A stretch of 64,000 bases of DNA from an uncultured Oscillospiraceae bacterium (GCA_949935795.1 CATLFX010000004.1:1-64000), one strand, 5' to 3'. Positions 17,338 through 26,947 are shown, counted from the first letter of the stretch. Notes: generated from the sequence alone by a model not told the origin. Translations and numbers: made by a program.

Positions 17338-19099
17338 CTCCTGCTCGCAGCGCCTCCATGATCCGGGCGATGAGGGCCACCCGGCGGAAGGGGGTCATGA
17401 GATACCAGCCGTCGGTGTAGGGAACCATGGCCCGGGCGGCCTGGACCGACAGCTCCAAAGCCAGCTCCTCCGCATCCTCCCGGCCCAGCCCCTCGTAGCG
17501 CCGCACGGTCTCCTCCGGCACCGACACACCCGCCACCTCGTTGTTGAGAAACAGGGCGTTGCGGTGGCTGACGATGGGGAACACGCCGCCCAGAATGTAC
17601 CCCTTCAGCGCCTCCCGGGCCCGCGCCAGGTTTTCCAGGGCCTGGGGGGAGTGGACCGGCTGGGTGAGGAAGCCCGCCGCGCCCGCCTCCTCCTTTTCCC
17701 TGGCCAGGTCAAGCTGTTTGGCGAAGTTGGGGGCGTTGACGTTCAGCGCCCCGAAAATTTGAAAGGGGGTGGACAGGCCGTGGTCCGTGAGGCCGCTGAC
17801 GAAAGCCGTCAGCTTCCGGGAGTTGAAGTTGAACACGCTCTTCACCTCGTCCCGGTCCTGGGTTGGGATGGGGTCGCCGGTGACCAGCAGGACGTTGTGC
17901 ACCCCCTCCATGCTGAGCCCCAGCAGCAGGGCCTTGGTGGCGTTCAGGTTGCGGTCCCTGCAGGTGAGGTGGGGCAAGGGCTCCACCCCGGTCTCCCGCC
18001 TGATTTTACAGGCCAGCAGGGAGGAGTCCGCCCGGGGACGGCCCACGGGGCAGTCGGCCACCGTCACCGCGTCCGCCCCCGCCGCCCGCAGGGCCCGAAC
18101 CCCCTCCATGAAGCCGTCCACGCTGTCGTCGGCGGGAGGGTCCAGCTCCACGGCGGTCACCCGCTTCCCCGCCGCCAGCTTGTCCCGCAGTCGATTCTGT
18201 CCGGGGCGGACCTCCGCCCTGGCCCTGGGCTGGGCGGGAAGGGAAGGGGATTTGCCTGACAGCCCCTCCAGCGCCTGGGCGGCGCGGGCGGTGTGGGCCG
18301 GGGTGGTGCCGCAGCAGCCCCCCACAATGGACGCGCCCGACCGGGCGATGTCCGCCAGCTGGGCGGCGAAGTAGTCCGCCCCGCCCCGGTACGCCACCCG
18401 CCGCCCCAGCACCGTGGGGTAGCCCGCGTTGGGCATGACGGACAGGGGCTTTCCGTCCAAAAGGGACAGGTCCAGCCCCCGGATGAACTCCAGCAGGTGC
18501 CGGGGGCCGGACACGCAGTTGAAGCCCACCCCGTCCACCCCGTCCAGGGCGGCGGCCCGCTCAAAGAGGGCGCGGCCGGACAGCCCCTCCCGGGTGACCC
18601 CGTCGGGGGCCACGGCGAAGGAGGCCAGCAGGAAGGACCGGGGACAGCGCTCTTTCAGATACTGGGCCAGCTCCCAAAGGCCCTCGCCGCTGGGCAGGGT
18701 CTCGGCGATAAAGCAGGTCAGCCCCTGGGCCAGGAAGACCTCCGCCTGACGGCAGTAGTATGCTCCGGGGGACAGCGGCCCCTCCTGGGGGGCGGGGCCC
18801 AGGTCGGCGAATACATACGCGCCGAAGGGGCGGGCCGCGTCCAGGGCGATGGAGCACCCGGCCCGGATGATCTTTTCCGCCGTCTCCCAGTCCCCGGACA
18901 GGTCGAAGGTGTTGGTGCGGACGGCTTTACACCCCGCCTCCAGATAGGCCCGGTGGATGGCGGCGATCTCCTGGGGGGTGTGGAGGTTCGCCAGCTCGCA
19001 CCGGGCCTCGGCCCGGCCCGGCTGGGCGGCGTACCAGGTGCCCATGGCCCCGTCGAACAGCAGGGGCTTCCCCTGCGTCAAATAGTCCCGAATGCTCAT
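17309..19099 (-). CDS. Bifunctional homocysteine S-methyltransferase / 5,10-methylenetetrahydrofolate reductase (YitJ-like)
   Basis: N-term LFDGAMGTWYAAQ...VGGCCGTTPAHTARAA (Hcy-MT); C-term VTAVELDPPADD...LPHLTCRDRNLNATKALLLGLSMEGVHNVLLVTGDP (MTHFR). Confidence 0.93.
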   Translation of the reverse strand: MSIRDYLTQGKPLLFDGAMGTWYAAQPGRAEARCELANLHTPQEIAAIHRAYLEAGCKAVRTNTFDLSGDWETAEKIIRAGCSIALDAARPFGAYVFADLGPAPQEGPLSPGAYYCRQAEVFLAQGLTCFIAETLPSGEGLWELAQYLKERCPRSFLLASFAVAPDGVTREGLSGRALFERAAALDGVDGVGFNCVSGPRHLLEFIRGLDLSLLDGKPLSVMPNAGYPTVLGRRVAYRGGADYFAAQLADIARSGASIVGGCCGTTPAHTARAAQALEGLSGKSPSLPAQPRARAEVRPGQNRLRDKLAAGKRVTAVELDPPADDSVDGFMEGVRALRAAGADAVTVADCPVGRPRADSSLLACKIRRETGVEPLPHLTCRDRNLNATKALLLGLSMEGVHNVLLVTGDPIPTQDRDEVKSVFNFNSRKLTAFVSGLTDHGLSTPFQIFGALNVNAPNFAKQLDLAREKEEAGAAGFLTQPVHSPQALENLARAREALKGYILGGVFPIVSHRNALFLNNEVAGVSVPEETVRRYEGLGREDAEELALELSVQAARAMVPYTDGWYLMTPFRRVALIARIMEALRAGGDPGLAPHN

Positions 19100-21459
19100 G
19101 AGCCCAGCACCTTTCGGGCGATTTCCGCCGACTGGCGGGCGTCGCGGGCGTAGTAGTCCGCCCCCATTTGGGCGGCGAAGTCCGGCGTCACCACCGCGCC
19201 GCCCACCCAAATCACGGGGGGATGCTCCAGGGTGTGGAGGAGCCGGATGGTGTCCTCCATGGCGGGCAGGGTGGTGGTCATCAGGGCGGACAGCCCCACC
19301 AGCTTGATATCCTGGGCCTTCACGGCATCCAAGACGGCCTCCGGCGGCACGTCCCGGCCCAGGTCCACGGCGTCATAGCCGTAGTTCTCTATCACCGTGC
19401 GCACGATGTTCTTGCCGATGTCGTGGATGTCCCCCTTGACGGTGGCGATGACGAATTTGCCCTTTTTCACCGGGGCCCCGCCCTTTTCCGCAATGGAGCT
19501 TTTCACTGCCTCAAAGACGGCCTGGGCGGCCTGGGCGGCGCTCAACAGCTGGGGCAGGAAGGCCCGGCCCGCCTCGTAGTCCGCCCCCACCTTGTCCAGG
19601 GCGGGGATGAGGCGCTGTTCCACCAGGGACAGCTCGTCCTGGTTTTGGAGGGCCTCCCGGGCCAGACGGCCCGCGTCTCCCTCCAGGCCCCGGGCAATGG
19701 CATCCTCCAGGGTGAGCGCGGGATTGGCAGCGGGGGCGGTCTGGGCGGGGGCGGCGTTCGCGAACCGGGCGATGTAGTCCCGGCACCCGGCGTCCTCCCC
19801 GGACAGCGCCCGGAAAGCCGCCACCGCGTCCATGATCTCCCGCTGGTTGGGGTTGAGGATAGGCAGGGTGAGCCCGGCGGACAGGGCCTGGGTCAAAAAG
19901 CTCCGGGTGACGGCGGCCCGGTTGGGCAGGCCGAAGGAGATGTTGGACACACCAAGCACCACCTGGAGGCCCAGCTCCTCCCGGACCATGCGCACGGCCT
20001 TCAGCGTCTCCGCCGCCTGCTCCTGCTGGGCGGATACCGTCAGCGTGAGGCAGTCAATCCACACGTCCTCCGCCGGAATGCCATAGCCCAAGGCCGCGTC
20101 CAGAATGCGGCGGGCGATGGCCACCCGGCCCTCAGCGGTCTGAGGGATGCCGTTTTCGTCCAGGCACAGCCCCACCACCGACGCGCCGTATTTCTTCACG
20201 ATGGGCAGGATGCGGTCCAGCACCGCCCGCTTCCCGTTCACCGAGTTCACCGCCGCCTTGCCGTTGTATACCCGCAGGGCGGCCTCCAGGGCGGCGGGGT
20301 TGGTGGAGTCCAGCTGGAGGGGCAGGGCCACGGTGCTTTGAATCTTTTTCACCGCCTGGGGCAGCAGAACCGCCTCGTCCACCCCGGGATGGCCCACGTT
20401 CACGTCCAAAATGTCCGCCCCGGCGTCTTCCTGCTGGACGGCCAGGTCCAGCACGTAGTCCAGGTCCTGTTCCAGCAGGGCCTGCTGGAGGCGTTTTTTG
20501 CCAGTGGGGTTGACCCGCTCCCCGATGACCCGCACCTCCCCCAGGAAGCAGGGGGTCATGGCGGAGCAGACGAAGCCGGTTGAGCGGTACGTCCGTGGGG
20601 CGGGCATTTTCCCCTCCAGGGCCTTGGACAGGGCGCGGATATAGTCCGGCGAGGTGCCGCAGCAGCCGCCGAAGATGGTGACCCCCGCCTCCAGGCAGGG
20701 GAGCAGGGCGCTGACGAACTCCTCCGGGCCCATGCCGTATTTCCCGGTGGCCGGGTCGGGCAGGCCCGCGTTGGGCTTGGCGATGACGGGCAGGCGGGTA
20801 TTTTCGCACAGCTCCTTCAGCAGGGGGGCCAGCAGGTCCGGCCCCAGGGAGCAGTTCAGCCCCACGGCGTCCGCCCCCAGGCCCTCCAGGGTCCGGGCCA
20901 TGGAAGGGATGGTACAGCCGGTGAAGGTGCGTCCGCTCTGCTCAAAGGACATGGTGACCAGCACGGGCAGGGAGGTGTTCTCCTTCACCGCCAGCAGGGC
21001 GGCCTTGGCCTCGTACAGGTCGGTCATGGTCTCGATGGACACCAGGTCCGCCCCGGCCTTTTCCCCGGCCACGGCCACTTCTTTGAAATAGCCGTAGGCC
21101 CGCTCAAAGGACAGGGTGCCCAGGGGCTCCAGCAGCTCCCCCAGGGGGCCCAGGTCCAGGGACACCTTCATATCCGTCCCGGCGGCGGCCTCCTTGGCCA
21201 CGGCCACGGCGGCGGACACCACCTGGTCCACGGTGTACCCTGTCCCCGCCAGTTTCAGGGCGTTGGCCCCAAAGGTGTTGGCGCAGAGAATCTGACTGCC
21301 CGCCTCAATGTACTCCCGGTAAATGGAGCGCAGCAGTCCGGGGTTTGTAAAATTCAGCAGCTCCGGCTTGCCGCCGGGGGGCAGGCCCCGCTGCTGTAAG
21401 ACGGTGCCCATGGCCCCGTCCAGAATGACCAGTCCATTGTATAAAAAATCAAGCTCCAC
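19096..21459 (-). CDS. metH: Cobalamin-dependent methionine synthase (Hcy, pterin and B12-binding domains; no reactivation domain)
   Basis: ILDGAMGTVLQQ, GGCCGTSPDYI, VIGERVNPTGKKRLQQALLEQD, VKGDIHDIGKNIVRTVIENYGYDAVDLGRDVP. Confidence 0.95.
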   Translation of the reverse strand: MELDFLYNGLVILDGAMGTVLQQRGLPPGGKPELLNFTNPGLLRSIYREYIEAGSQILCANTFGANALKLAGTGYTVDQVVSAAVAVAKEAAAGTDMKVSLDLGPLGELLEPLGTLSFERAYGYFKEVAVAGEKAGADLVSIETMTDLYEAKAALLAVKENTSLPVLVTMSFEQSGRTFTGCTIPSMARTLEGLGADAVGLNCSLGPDLLAPLLKELCENTRLPVIAKPNAGLPDPATGKYGMGPEEFVSALLPCLEAGVTIFGGCCGTSPDYIRALSKALEGKMPAPRTYRSTGFVCSAMTPCFLGEVRVIGERVNPTGKKRLQQALLEQDLDYVLDLAVQQEDAGADILDVNVGHPGVDEAVLLPQAVKKIQSTVALPLQLDSTNPAALEAALRVYNGKAAVNSVNGKRAVLDRILPIVKKYGASVVGLCLDENGIPQTAEGRVAIARRILDAALGYGIPAEDVWIDCLTLTVSAQQEQAAETLKAVRMVREELGLQVVLGVSNISFGLPNRAAVTRSFLTQALSAGLTLPILNPNQREIMDAVAAFRALSGEDAGCRDYIARFANAAPAQTAPAANPALTLEDAIARGLEGDAGRLAREALQNQDELSLVEQRLIPALDKVGADYEAGRAFLPQLLSAAQAAQAVFEAVKSSIAEKGGAPVKKGKFVIATVKGDIHDIGKNIVRTVIENYGYDAVDLGRDVPPEAVLDAVKAQDIKLVGLSALMTTTLPAMEDTIRLLHTLEHPPVIWVGGAVVTPDFAAQMGADYYARDARQSAEIARKVLGS

Positions 21460-22108
21460 AGGTTTTTCCTCCCTTGCGGTATTGGCAGTTCTCTCTCAGA
21501 TTGCAGAACCCGCAGCCGCGGATTCGGGCGGGCTGAGGCCGCTCCGACAGGCCGATGACGGCGGTGACGGTTTTGGACGGGTTCAGGAGAAAGCTGTCCG
21601 TCACCTGCACCCCCAGCCGCCGGGAGGCGTCCAGCAGGGCGCAGATATCCTTTTGCAGGGCCAGCGGCAGGTCCCCGTAGCCGGGGCTGAACCGGTCGGT
21701 GCGGTACAGCTCCGGAAAGCGGGCGGAGATCTTCCCCTCCGCCTGATCGCACCCCGCCTCCGCCCAGACGGACCCGCAGGCGTCCAGCATAGCCGCCCGG
21801 GCCATGTTCCGGGCCTGCTCCGCCCTCAAAAGCGCCTCAAAGCCAGCCCCCAGGGTGCAGGCGAGGAGCACGGCCTGGGAGCACTCTTCCAGCATCCGCG
21901 CCGCCATCCCGCCGGGCAGGGTGAGGCCGGCGCCCTCCAGCGTGGGCCCTTCCCCCCGGAAGGACAGGGGGAATACCCGCCAAATATACCGGGGCGTTAC
22001 CGAGCGGGTGAGCTTGTCCGACATAGCGGACAGCTGGGCCAGCAGGGCGGGGTCCGGTTCCCCCGGCGCACCCAAATAGCGCAGAGCCTCGGACAGATTC
22101 AGTTCCAT
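21449..22108 (-). CDS. Stand-alone vitamin B12-dependent methionine synthase activation (AdoMet-binding) domain protein
   Basis: MELNLSEALRYLGAPG...RFSPGYGDLPLALQKDICALLDASRRLGVQVTDSFLLNPSKTVTAVIGLSE; immediately upstream of metH. Confidence 0.88.
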   Translation of the reverse strand: MELNLSEALRYLGAPGEPDPALLAQLSAMSDKLTRSVTPRYIWRVFPLSFRGEGPTLEGAGLTLPGGMAARMLEECSQAVLLACTLGAGFEALLRAEQARNMARAAMLDACGSVWAEAGCDQAEGKISARFPELYRTDRFSPGYGDLPLALQKDICALLDASRRLGVQVTDSFLLNPSKTVTAVIGLSERPQPARIRGCGFCNLRENCQYRKGGKTCGA

Positions 22109-22185
22109 AGGGCTGCCCCCTCTCACTGGGGAAGGATGTCTCATATCATACCGCAAACCGGGGAAAAAATCCAGAGGCTGGAGAG

Positions 22186-22219
22186 AAAAACAGGCGCGGG
22201 GAGGGCTCCCCCGCGCCTG
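22186..22219 (-). terminator. Intrinsic terminator of prfC
   Basis: Minus strand CAGGCGCGGGGGAGCCCTCCCCGCGCCTGTTTTT. Confidence 0.8.
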
Positions 22220-22228
22220 TATAAACGC

Positions 22229-23830
22229 TCAGAATTTGGCCCCGCCGAACTCGGACAGGGTGACGGACTTGTTGCGCTCCGCCGTCCAGTTGATGGACCA
22301 CAGGGAGGCGAACAGCAGCAGCTGGTTCTGCCGGTAGTCCTCCACCAGCATGGCGTCGCCGGGGAGGGTCAGGTCCTCCGCCCGCAGGGGCTCGTCTCCC
22401 TCGTGGTGCATCCAGCGGAGATATTCGTAGGGCAGGCCCTCGGCGTACAGGTCCACGCCGTACTCGTTTTTCAGGCGGTATTCCAGCACGTCGAACTGCA
22501 AGGTACCCACCACGCCCACGATGACCTCCTCCATGCCGGAATAGGGGGTTTTGAAAATCTGAATCGCGCCCTCCTGGGCGATCTGCTCCATGCCCTTGAG
22601 GAACTGCTTGCGCTTCATGGTGTCCAGGGGGCGCACCCGGCGGAAGTGCTCGGGGGCGAAGGTGGGGATGGGGTCGAACTGGAACTTGTGGGCCGCCGTG
22701 CACAGGGTGTCCCCGATGGAGAAGATGCCGGGGTCGAACACGCCGATGATGTCCCCGGCGTAGGCTTCTTCTATGATTTCCCGCTCCGCCGCCATCAGCT
22801 GCTGGGGCCGGGAGAGCTTCAGCTTTTTGCCGCCCTGGACGTGGTAGACCTCCTTGTCCGCGTCGAACCGCCCGGACACCACCCGCATGAAGGCGATGCG
22901 GTCCCGATGGGCCTTGTTCATGTTGGCCTGGATTTTGAACACGAAGGCGGAAAAGCCGTCGTCGAAGGAGTCAATGAGCTCCTCCCCCGCCGTGCGGGGC
23001 AGGGGGGCGGTGGTCATGCGCAGAAAGTCCTCCAGGAAGGGCTCCACGCCGAAGTTGGTCAGGGCCGAGCCGAAAAACACCGGGGAGAGCTGGCCGTGGC
23101 GCACCCGCTCCATGTCAAACTCGCAGGAGGCCCCGTCCAGCAGCTCGATCTCGTCGCTGAGCTGGTCCCGGTAGGACTGGCCGATGAGGTCCGCCAGGGC
23201 GGGGTCGTCCAGGGACACCTCGGTGGCGGTGGCCGCCTTGGACCCGCCGTTGGAGGTGAAGTGGATGATGCGCTTGCGCTCCCGGTCGTACACGCCCTGG
23301 AAGGCCTTACCGCAGCCGATGGGCCAGTTGACGGCATATGTGTCGATGCCCAGCTCGTGCTCCAGCTCCTGGCACAGCTCGAAGGGGTCCCGGGCCTCCC
23401 GGTCCATCTTGTTGATGAAGGTGAAAATGGGGATGTCCCGCAAGCGGCACACCTTGAACAGCTTCCGGGTCTGGGCCTCCACACCCTTGGCGGCGTCGAT
23501 GACCATGACGGCGGAGTCCGCGGCCATCAGGGTGCGGTAGGTGTCCTCGGAGAAGTCCTGGTGGCCGGGGGTGTCCAGGATGTTGATGCAGAAGCCCTCG
23601 TACTGGAACTGCATCACGGAGGAGGTGACGGAGATGCCGCGCTGTTTTTCGATTTCCATCCAGTCGGAGGTGGCGGCCCGGGCGTTCTTCTTGCCCTTGA
23701 CCACCCCCGCCTGGGCGATGGCGCCTCCGTAGAGCAGGAATTTTTCCGTCAGGGTGGTTTTGCCCGCGTCGGGGTGGGAGATGATGGCGAAGGTCCGCCT
23801 CCGTTTGATTTCGGATTCATATTGTGACAT
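22229..23830 (-). CDS. prfC: Peptide chain release factor 3
   Basis: RRRTFAIISHPDAGKTTLTEKFLLYGGAIAQAGVVKGKK, DTPGHQDFSEDTYRTL, GTLQFDVLEYRLKNEYGV. Confidence 0.97.
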   Translation of the reverse strand: MSQYESEIKRRRTFAIISHPDAGKTTLTEKFLLYGGAIAQAGVVKGKKNARAATSDWMEIEKQRGISVTSSVMQFQYEGFCINILDTPGHQDFSEDTYRTLMAADSAVMVIDAAKGVEAQTRKLFKVCRLRDIPIFTFINKMDREARDPFELCQELEHELGIDTYAVNWPIGCGKAFQGVYDRERKRIIHFTSNGGSKAATATEVSLDDPALADLIGQSYRDQLSDEIELLDGASCEFDMERVRHGQLSPVFFGSALTNFGVEPFLEDFLRMTTAPLPRTAGEELIDSFDDGFSAFVFKIQANMNKAHRDRIAFMRVVSGRFDADKEVYHVQGGKKLKLSRPQQLMAAEREIIEEAYAGDIIGVFDPGIFSIGDTLCTAAHKFQFDPIPTFAPEHFRRVRPLDTMKRKQFLKGMEQIAQEGAIQIFKTPYSGMEEVIVGVVGTLQFDVLEYRLKNEYGVDLYAEGLPYEYLRWMHHEGDEPLRAEDLTLPGDAMLVEDYRQNQLLLFASLWSINWTAERNKSVTLSEFGGAKF

Positions 23831-24102
23831 GAGAGTTCCTCCTATTCAATTTAGTGTTAGAAGAAAACAGTCATTTACATTGGAAGAACCCCCTAAATAA
23901 AATCACAGTTTTTGTAGTATATCACAGCCATAGCAGGAAGGAAAGAGTCTTTATGCTCTATTCCTCTATGTCCATAAGTTGTCGCGTCTGTAAGGTAATG
24001 CATCATTTTTATCTCGATTCATAATCATAGAAAAATAAACAACTTTTATATACTTTATCATACCTTGAAATTTCCGTTTAATTATTATTACCAATCCTCT
24101 TC

Positions 24103-24381
24103 TTACCACCAGCGTTCTTCTTGCCTTCGCCGCTCTTCCTCCTCCTCTTCTTGTCTTCGCCGCTCTTCCTCCTCCTCCTCTCGTCTCCGTCGTTCTTCCT
24201 CTTCTTCTCGTCTCCGCTGTTCTTCTTCCTCTTCTTCTCGTCTGCGTCGTTCTTCCTCTTCTTCCCTCCTATAGTCGCTATCATCCCAGTTATAGACGTA
24301 TTCTCCTTGTGTATAACTATAGCCATCTCTATCTATATCTTCAAATTCTCCAGAATCATAATTGAAGCACCACTTTGACAT
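24103..24381 (-). CDS. Small acidic protein with Glu/Arg low-complexity repeat (possible single alpha-helix)
   Basis: MSKWCFNYDSGEFEDIDRDGYSYTQGEYVYNWDDSDYRREEEEERRRREEEEEEQRRREEEEERRRREEEEEERRRQEEEEEERRRQEERWW; SD GGGAGGAAA upstream; AT-rich flanks. Confidence 0.6.
   Translation of the reverse strand: MSKWCFNYDSGEFEDIDRDGYSYTQGEYVYNWDDSDYRREEEEERRRREEEEEEQRRREEEEERRRREEEEEERRRQEEEEEERRRQEERWW
24117..24270. repeat. Degenerate tandem repeat of roughly 27-33 nt units (CGTCTCCGTCGTTCTTCCTCTTCTTCT-like)
   Basis: About five visible iterations of CGYCGYTCTTCCTCYTCYTCT; encodes the E/R repeat of the overlapping ORF. Confidence 0.8.
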
Positions 24382-24427
24382 ATTATTTTCCTCCCCATTT
24401 AGTGATTTTCCAGAAACAAACAACGAA

Positions 24428-25273
24428 TTATAGTACTATGCACGCGTGCCGCGTCACATGGCACCCCAGGTTGACCGCGCAGGGCAGTCCGGCGATATGA
24501 GTGCCCTGGGTGAGGATGGCGGCGGACAGAGCGGTGGTCCGCCCTCCCAGCCCCTGGGGCCCGATGCCCAGGCGGTTGACCCGCTCCAGGACCCGCTTCT
24601 CCATGGCGGCGTAGAAGGGGTCGGGGTGACGCTCCCCGGCGGGGCGCAGGAGGGCCCGCTTGGCCAGCTCCGCCGCCGCCTCGGACGTGCCGCCTAGCCC
24701 CACGCCCACCACCACCGGCGGGCAGGGGTTGGACCCAGCCTGAGATACGCAGTCCACGATGAAGTCCTCCACCTGTTCCACGGTGACGGAGGGGTTGAAC
24801 ATCTTCAGCCTGGTCATGTTTTCGCTCCCGAAGCCCTTTGGGGCGATGGTGATATCCACCCTGTCCCCGGTTACCATGCGCAGGTGGAGAATGGCGGGGG
24901 TGTTGTCGTTGGTGTTCACCCGGCGGAGGGGGTCGCCCACCACCGACAGCCGGAGGTGGCCGTCCAGATAGCCCCGGCGCACACCGTCGTTTACGGTGTC
25001 CTCAAGGGAACCGCCCACCAGATGGCAGTCCTGGCCCCAGTCCAGGAACACCACGGCCATGCCGGTATCCTGGCAGATGGGGAGACCTTTCGACTCGGCA
25101 AATTCGTAATTCTCCACCAGGTCCCCCAGGATGGCTTGTCCCACCGGGGAGGGCTCGCTTTCCCGCGCGGAGCAAATGGCCTCCCGCAGGTCCTGGGGCA
25201 GGATGGTGTTGGCCTCAATGCACAGCGCCCGCACCGCGTCGGATAGGGCCTTTGCCTGGATTTCCCGTACCAT
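24428..25273 (-). CDS. Fumarate hydratase class I alpha subunit (anaerobic Fe-S hydro-lyase)
   Basis: GLPICQDTGMAVVFLDWGQD, NDGVRRGYLDGHLRLSVVGDPLRRVNTNDNTPA, CPPVVVGVGLGGTSE. Confidence 0.9.
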   Translation of the reverse strand: MVREIQAKALSDAVRALCIEANTILPQDLREAICSARESEPSPVGQAILGDLVENYEFAESKGLPICQDTGMAVVFLDWGQDCHLVGGSLEDTVNDGVRRGYLDGHLRLSVVGDPLRRVNTNDNTPAILHLRMVTGDRVDITIAPKGFGSENMTRLKMFNPSVTVEQVEDFIVDCVSQAGSNPCPPVVVGVGLGGTSEAAAELAKRALLRPAGERHPDPFYAAMEKRVLERVNRLGIGPQGLGGRTTALSAAILTQGTHIAGLPCAVNLGCHVTRHACIVL

Positions 25274-26422
25274 TCAGATGACCTCCTGTCCGTCGATGAG
25301 CACATGGGTGACCTTGCTGTCCCACTGGAAGGGGTGGCCGTCCATGACCACAATATCCGCGTCCTTGCCGGGGGCCAGGGAGCCCAGCCGGTCCCCTACG
25401 CCCAGGATATTGGCGGCGTTGACGGTGATGGCGGCCAGGGCTGCCTCCGGGTCCATCCCCGCGCGGGCCGCCATGGCGGCGCAGAAGGGGAGCAGGTTGA
25501 TAGGCGTCTCCGGGTGGTCGGTGCAGATGGCCACCCGCACCCCGGCCCGGGCCAGGATGGCGGTGTTCTCCATGGTGAGCCGCCCCAGTTCCGGCTTGCC
25601 CCGGTCCATGAGGAAGGGCCCGGTGATGACGGGGACCCCCTCTTTCGCTAAGAAGTCCGCGATGAGGTGACCCTCGGTGCCGTGGACGATGGTGAGGTCC
25701 AGGCCGAATTCCTTGGCGATGCGGACGGCGGTGACGATGTCGTCCGCCCGGTGGGCGTGGAAGTGGGCGGGGAGATGGCCCGCCACCACCGGGCGGAGAG
25801 CGTCCAGACGGGCGTCGAACTCCGGGTCCTCCATCTGGTCGTCCGCCTGGGCCCGGGCCCATTTTAAATCGTAGTTCAGCGCCTGGGTCAGTGTCTCCCG
25901 GATCACGGCGGCGGTGGCCATGCGGGTGGCGGGTCCGTGGTCTTTGTGGACCCGCTTGGGGTTTTCACCCAGGGCGAATTTCATGGCGGCGGGGGCGCGG
26001 ACGGCCATCTGGTCCACGACCGTGCCCACGGTTTTGAGCAGAACCGACTGCCCGGCGATGGGGTTGGCGGAGCCCGGCCCGGTGTGGACGCAGGTGATGC
26101 CCGCCCGGCGGGCCTCCTCGAAGTAGGGGCTGAGGGGATTCACACCATCCAGCGCCCGGAGCTGGGGGGTGCAGGGGGCGGGGGACTCGTTCAGATCGTC
26201 CTCCTGGGTGACGGCGCCGTAGAGGCCCACATGGCAGTGGGCGTCGATGAAGCCGGGGAGGACGTGGCCCCCCTGGGCGTCAATGAGGCCGCCCGCCCCG
26301 GCGTCCTCGGGCAGATCGGACATGGGGCCCGTCCGGGCGATACGCCCGTTTTGAATATGGACAAAGCCGCTGGGGATGACAACCTTTTCCATGGTGTGGA
26401 CCACGCCGTTGACAATGAGCAT
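25274..26422 (-). CDS. Amidohydrolase family protein (imidazolonepropionase-like)
   Basis: VLPGFIDAHCHVGLYG, HFHAHRADDIVTAVRIAKEF, VAICTDHPETP, LAPGKDADIVVMDGHPF; start at ATG preceded by GAGGAGG. Confidence 0.88.
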   Translation of the reverse strand: MLIVNGVVHTMEKVVIPSGFVHIQNGRIARTGPMSDLPEDAGAGGLIDAQGGHVLPGFIDAHCHVGLYGAVTQEDDLNESPAPCTPQLRALDGVNPLSPYFEEARRAGITCVHTGPGSANPIAGQSVLLKTVGTVVDQMAVRAPAAMKFALGENPKRVHKDHGPATRMATAAVIRETLTQALNYDLKWARAQADDQMEDPEFDARLDALRPVVAGHLPAHFHAHRADDIVTAVRIAKEFGLDLTIVHGTEGHLIADFLAKEGVPVITGPFLMDRGKPELGRLTMENTAILARAGVRVAICTDHPETPINLLPFCAAMAARAGMDPEAALAAITVNAANILGVGDRLGSLAPGKDADIVVMDGHPFQWDSKVTHVLIDGQEVI

Positions 26423-26551
26423 TGTTATGCCTCCTCGGTCAGGATTCGACGGGTTTTTGCCCGCCGGTGTGGTATGCTGGTTCTGCGGCACAGGCCGCGG
26501 CATGGGATTGTCCCATGCGGTCATTCCATTCTCCCGCGCAATAGACCCTTT

Positions 26552-26587
26552 GGCTCTTCCTCCAGGCGGAGGAAGAGCCGATTTTTT
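26552..26587 (+). terminator. Strong 12-bp hairpin with T run (terminator-like)
   Basis: GGCTCTTCCTCC-AGGC-GGAGGAAGAGCC-GATTTTTT; no plus-strand CDS directly upstream. Confidence 0.6.
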
Positions 26588-26643
26588 GGAGGGCGGCCCT
26601 CCGGGGCGCTTCCGGTGAGGCCCCGGCCAGGGGCCTTCGGCGA

Positions 26644-26755
26644 CCTACTTTCTGCTTGTGCAGAAAGTAGGCAAAGACACCCTTAAGGGGGAAAATCCGG
26701 TTCGGCTTCGGTCGCGGAGGGCGCTCCCTGCGCTCACAGGATTTTTCCCTTTAAG
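26644..26755. repeat. Composite structured intergenic element
   Basis: Perfect hairpin CCTACTTTCTGC-TTGT-GCAGAAAGTAGG followed by inverted repeat CTTAAGGGGGAAAATCC...GGATTTTTCCCTTTAAG. Confidence 0.6.
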
Positions 26756-26947
26756 AATCCCCAAATTTACGGGAGAGCCCTATACGCGCAAGGGCGCAGA
26801 CCCTTCCGGCGCCAGCGGCCTTGCGGCTGACGCCGCCCTATCTGTGCTGCCGCCGGTATCCAGGTGCTGTAGACAGGCGGGGTCCACCGTCTGCGCCTGG
26901 GCGGGTGCGCCGTTCCCCCAGCTGGAGGCGCAAGGCCGCCGCCGCGC

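Noticed and set aside
22109-22228. SAM or cobalamin riboswitch upstream of the methionine operon
   Set aside because: Only about 120 bp to prfC and no recognisable S-box or cobalamin-box conserved blocks.
24117-24270. Possible CRISPR-like array
   Set aside because: Units are degenerate, directly abutting and without unique spacers; they encode an amino-acid repeat.
24065-24274. ORF 24065..24274 (+) with SSSSSCLRRSSSS repeats and 24121..24378 (+) FLLLFLSS repeats
   Set aside because: Antisense readings of the E/R repeat. The minus frame has an SD and a non-repetitive N-terminus, so it is preferred.
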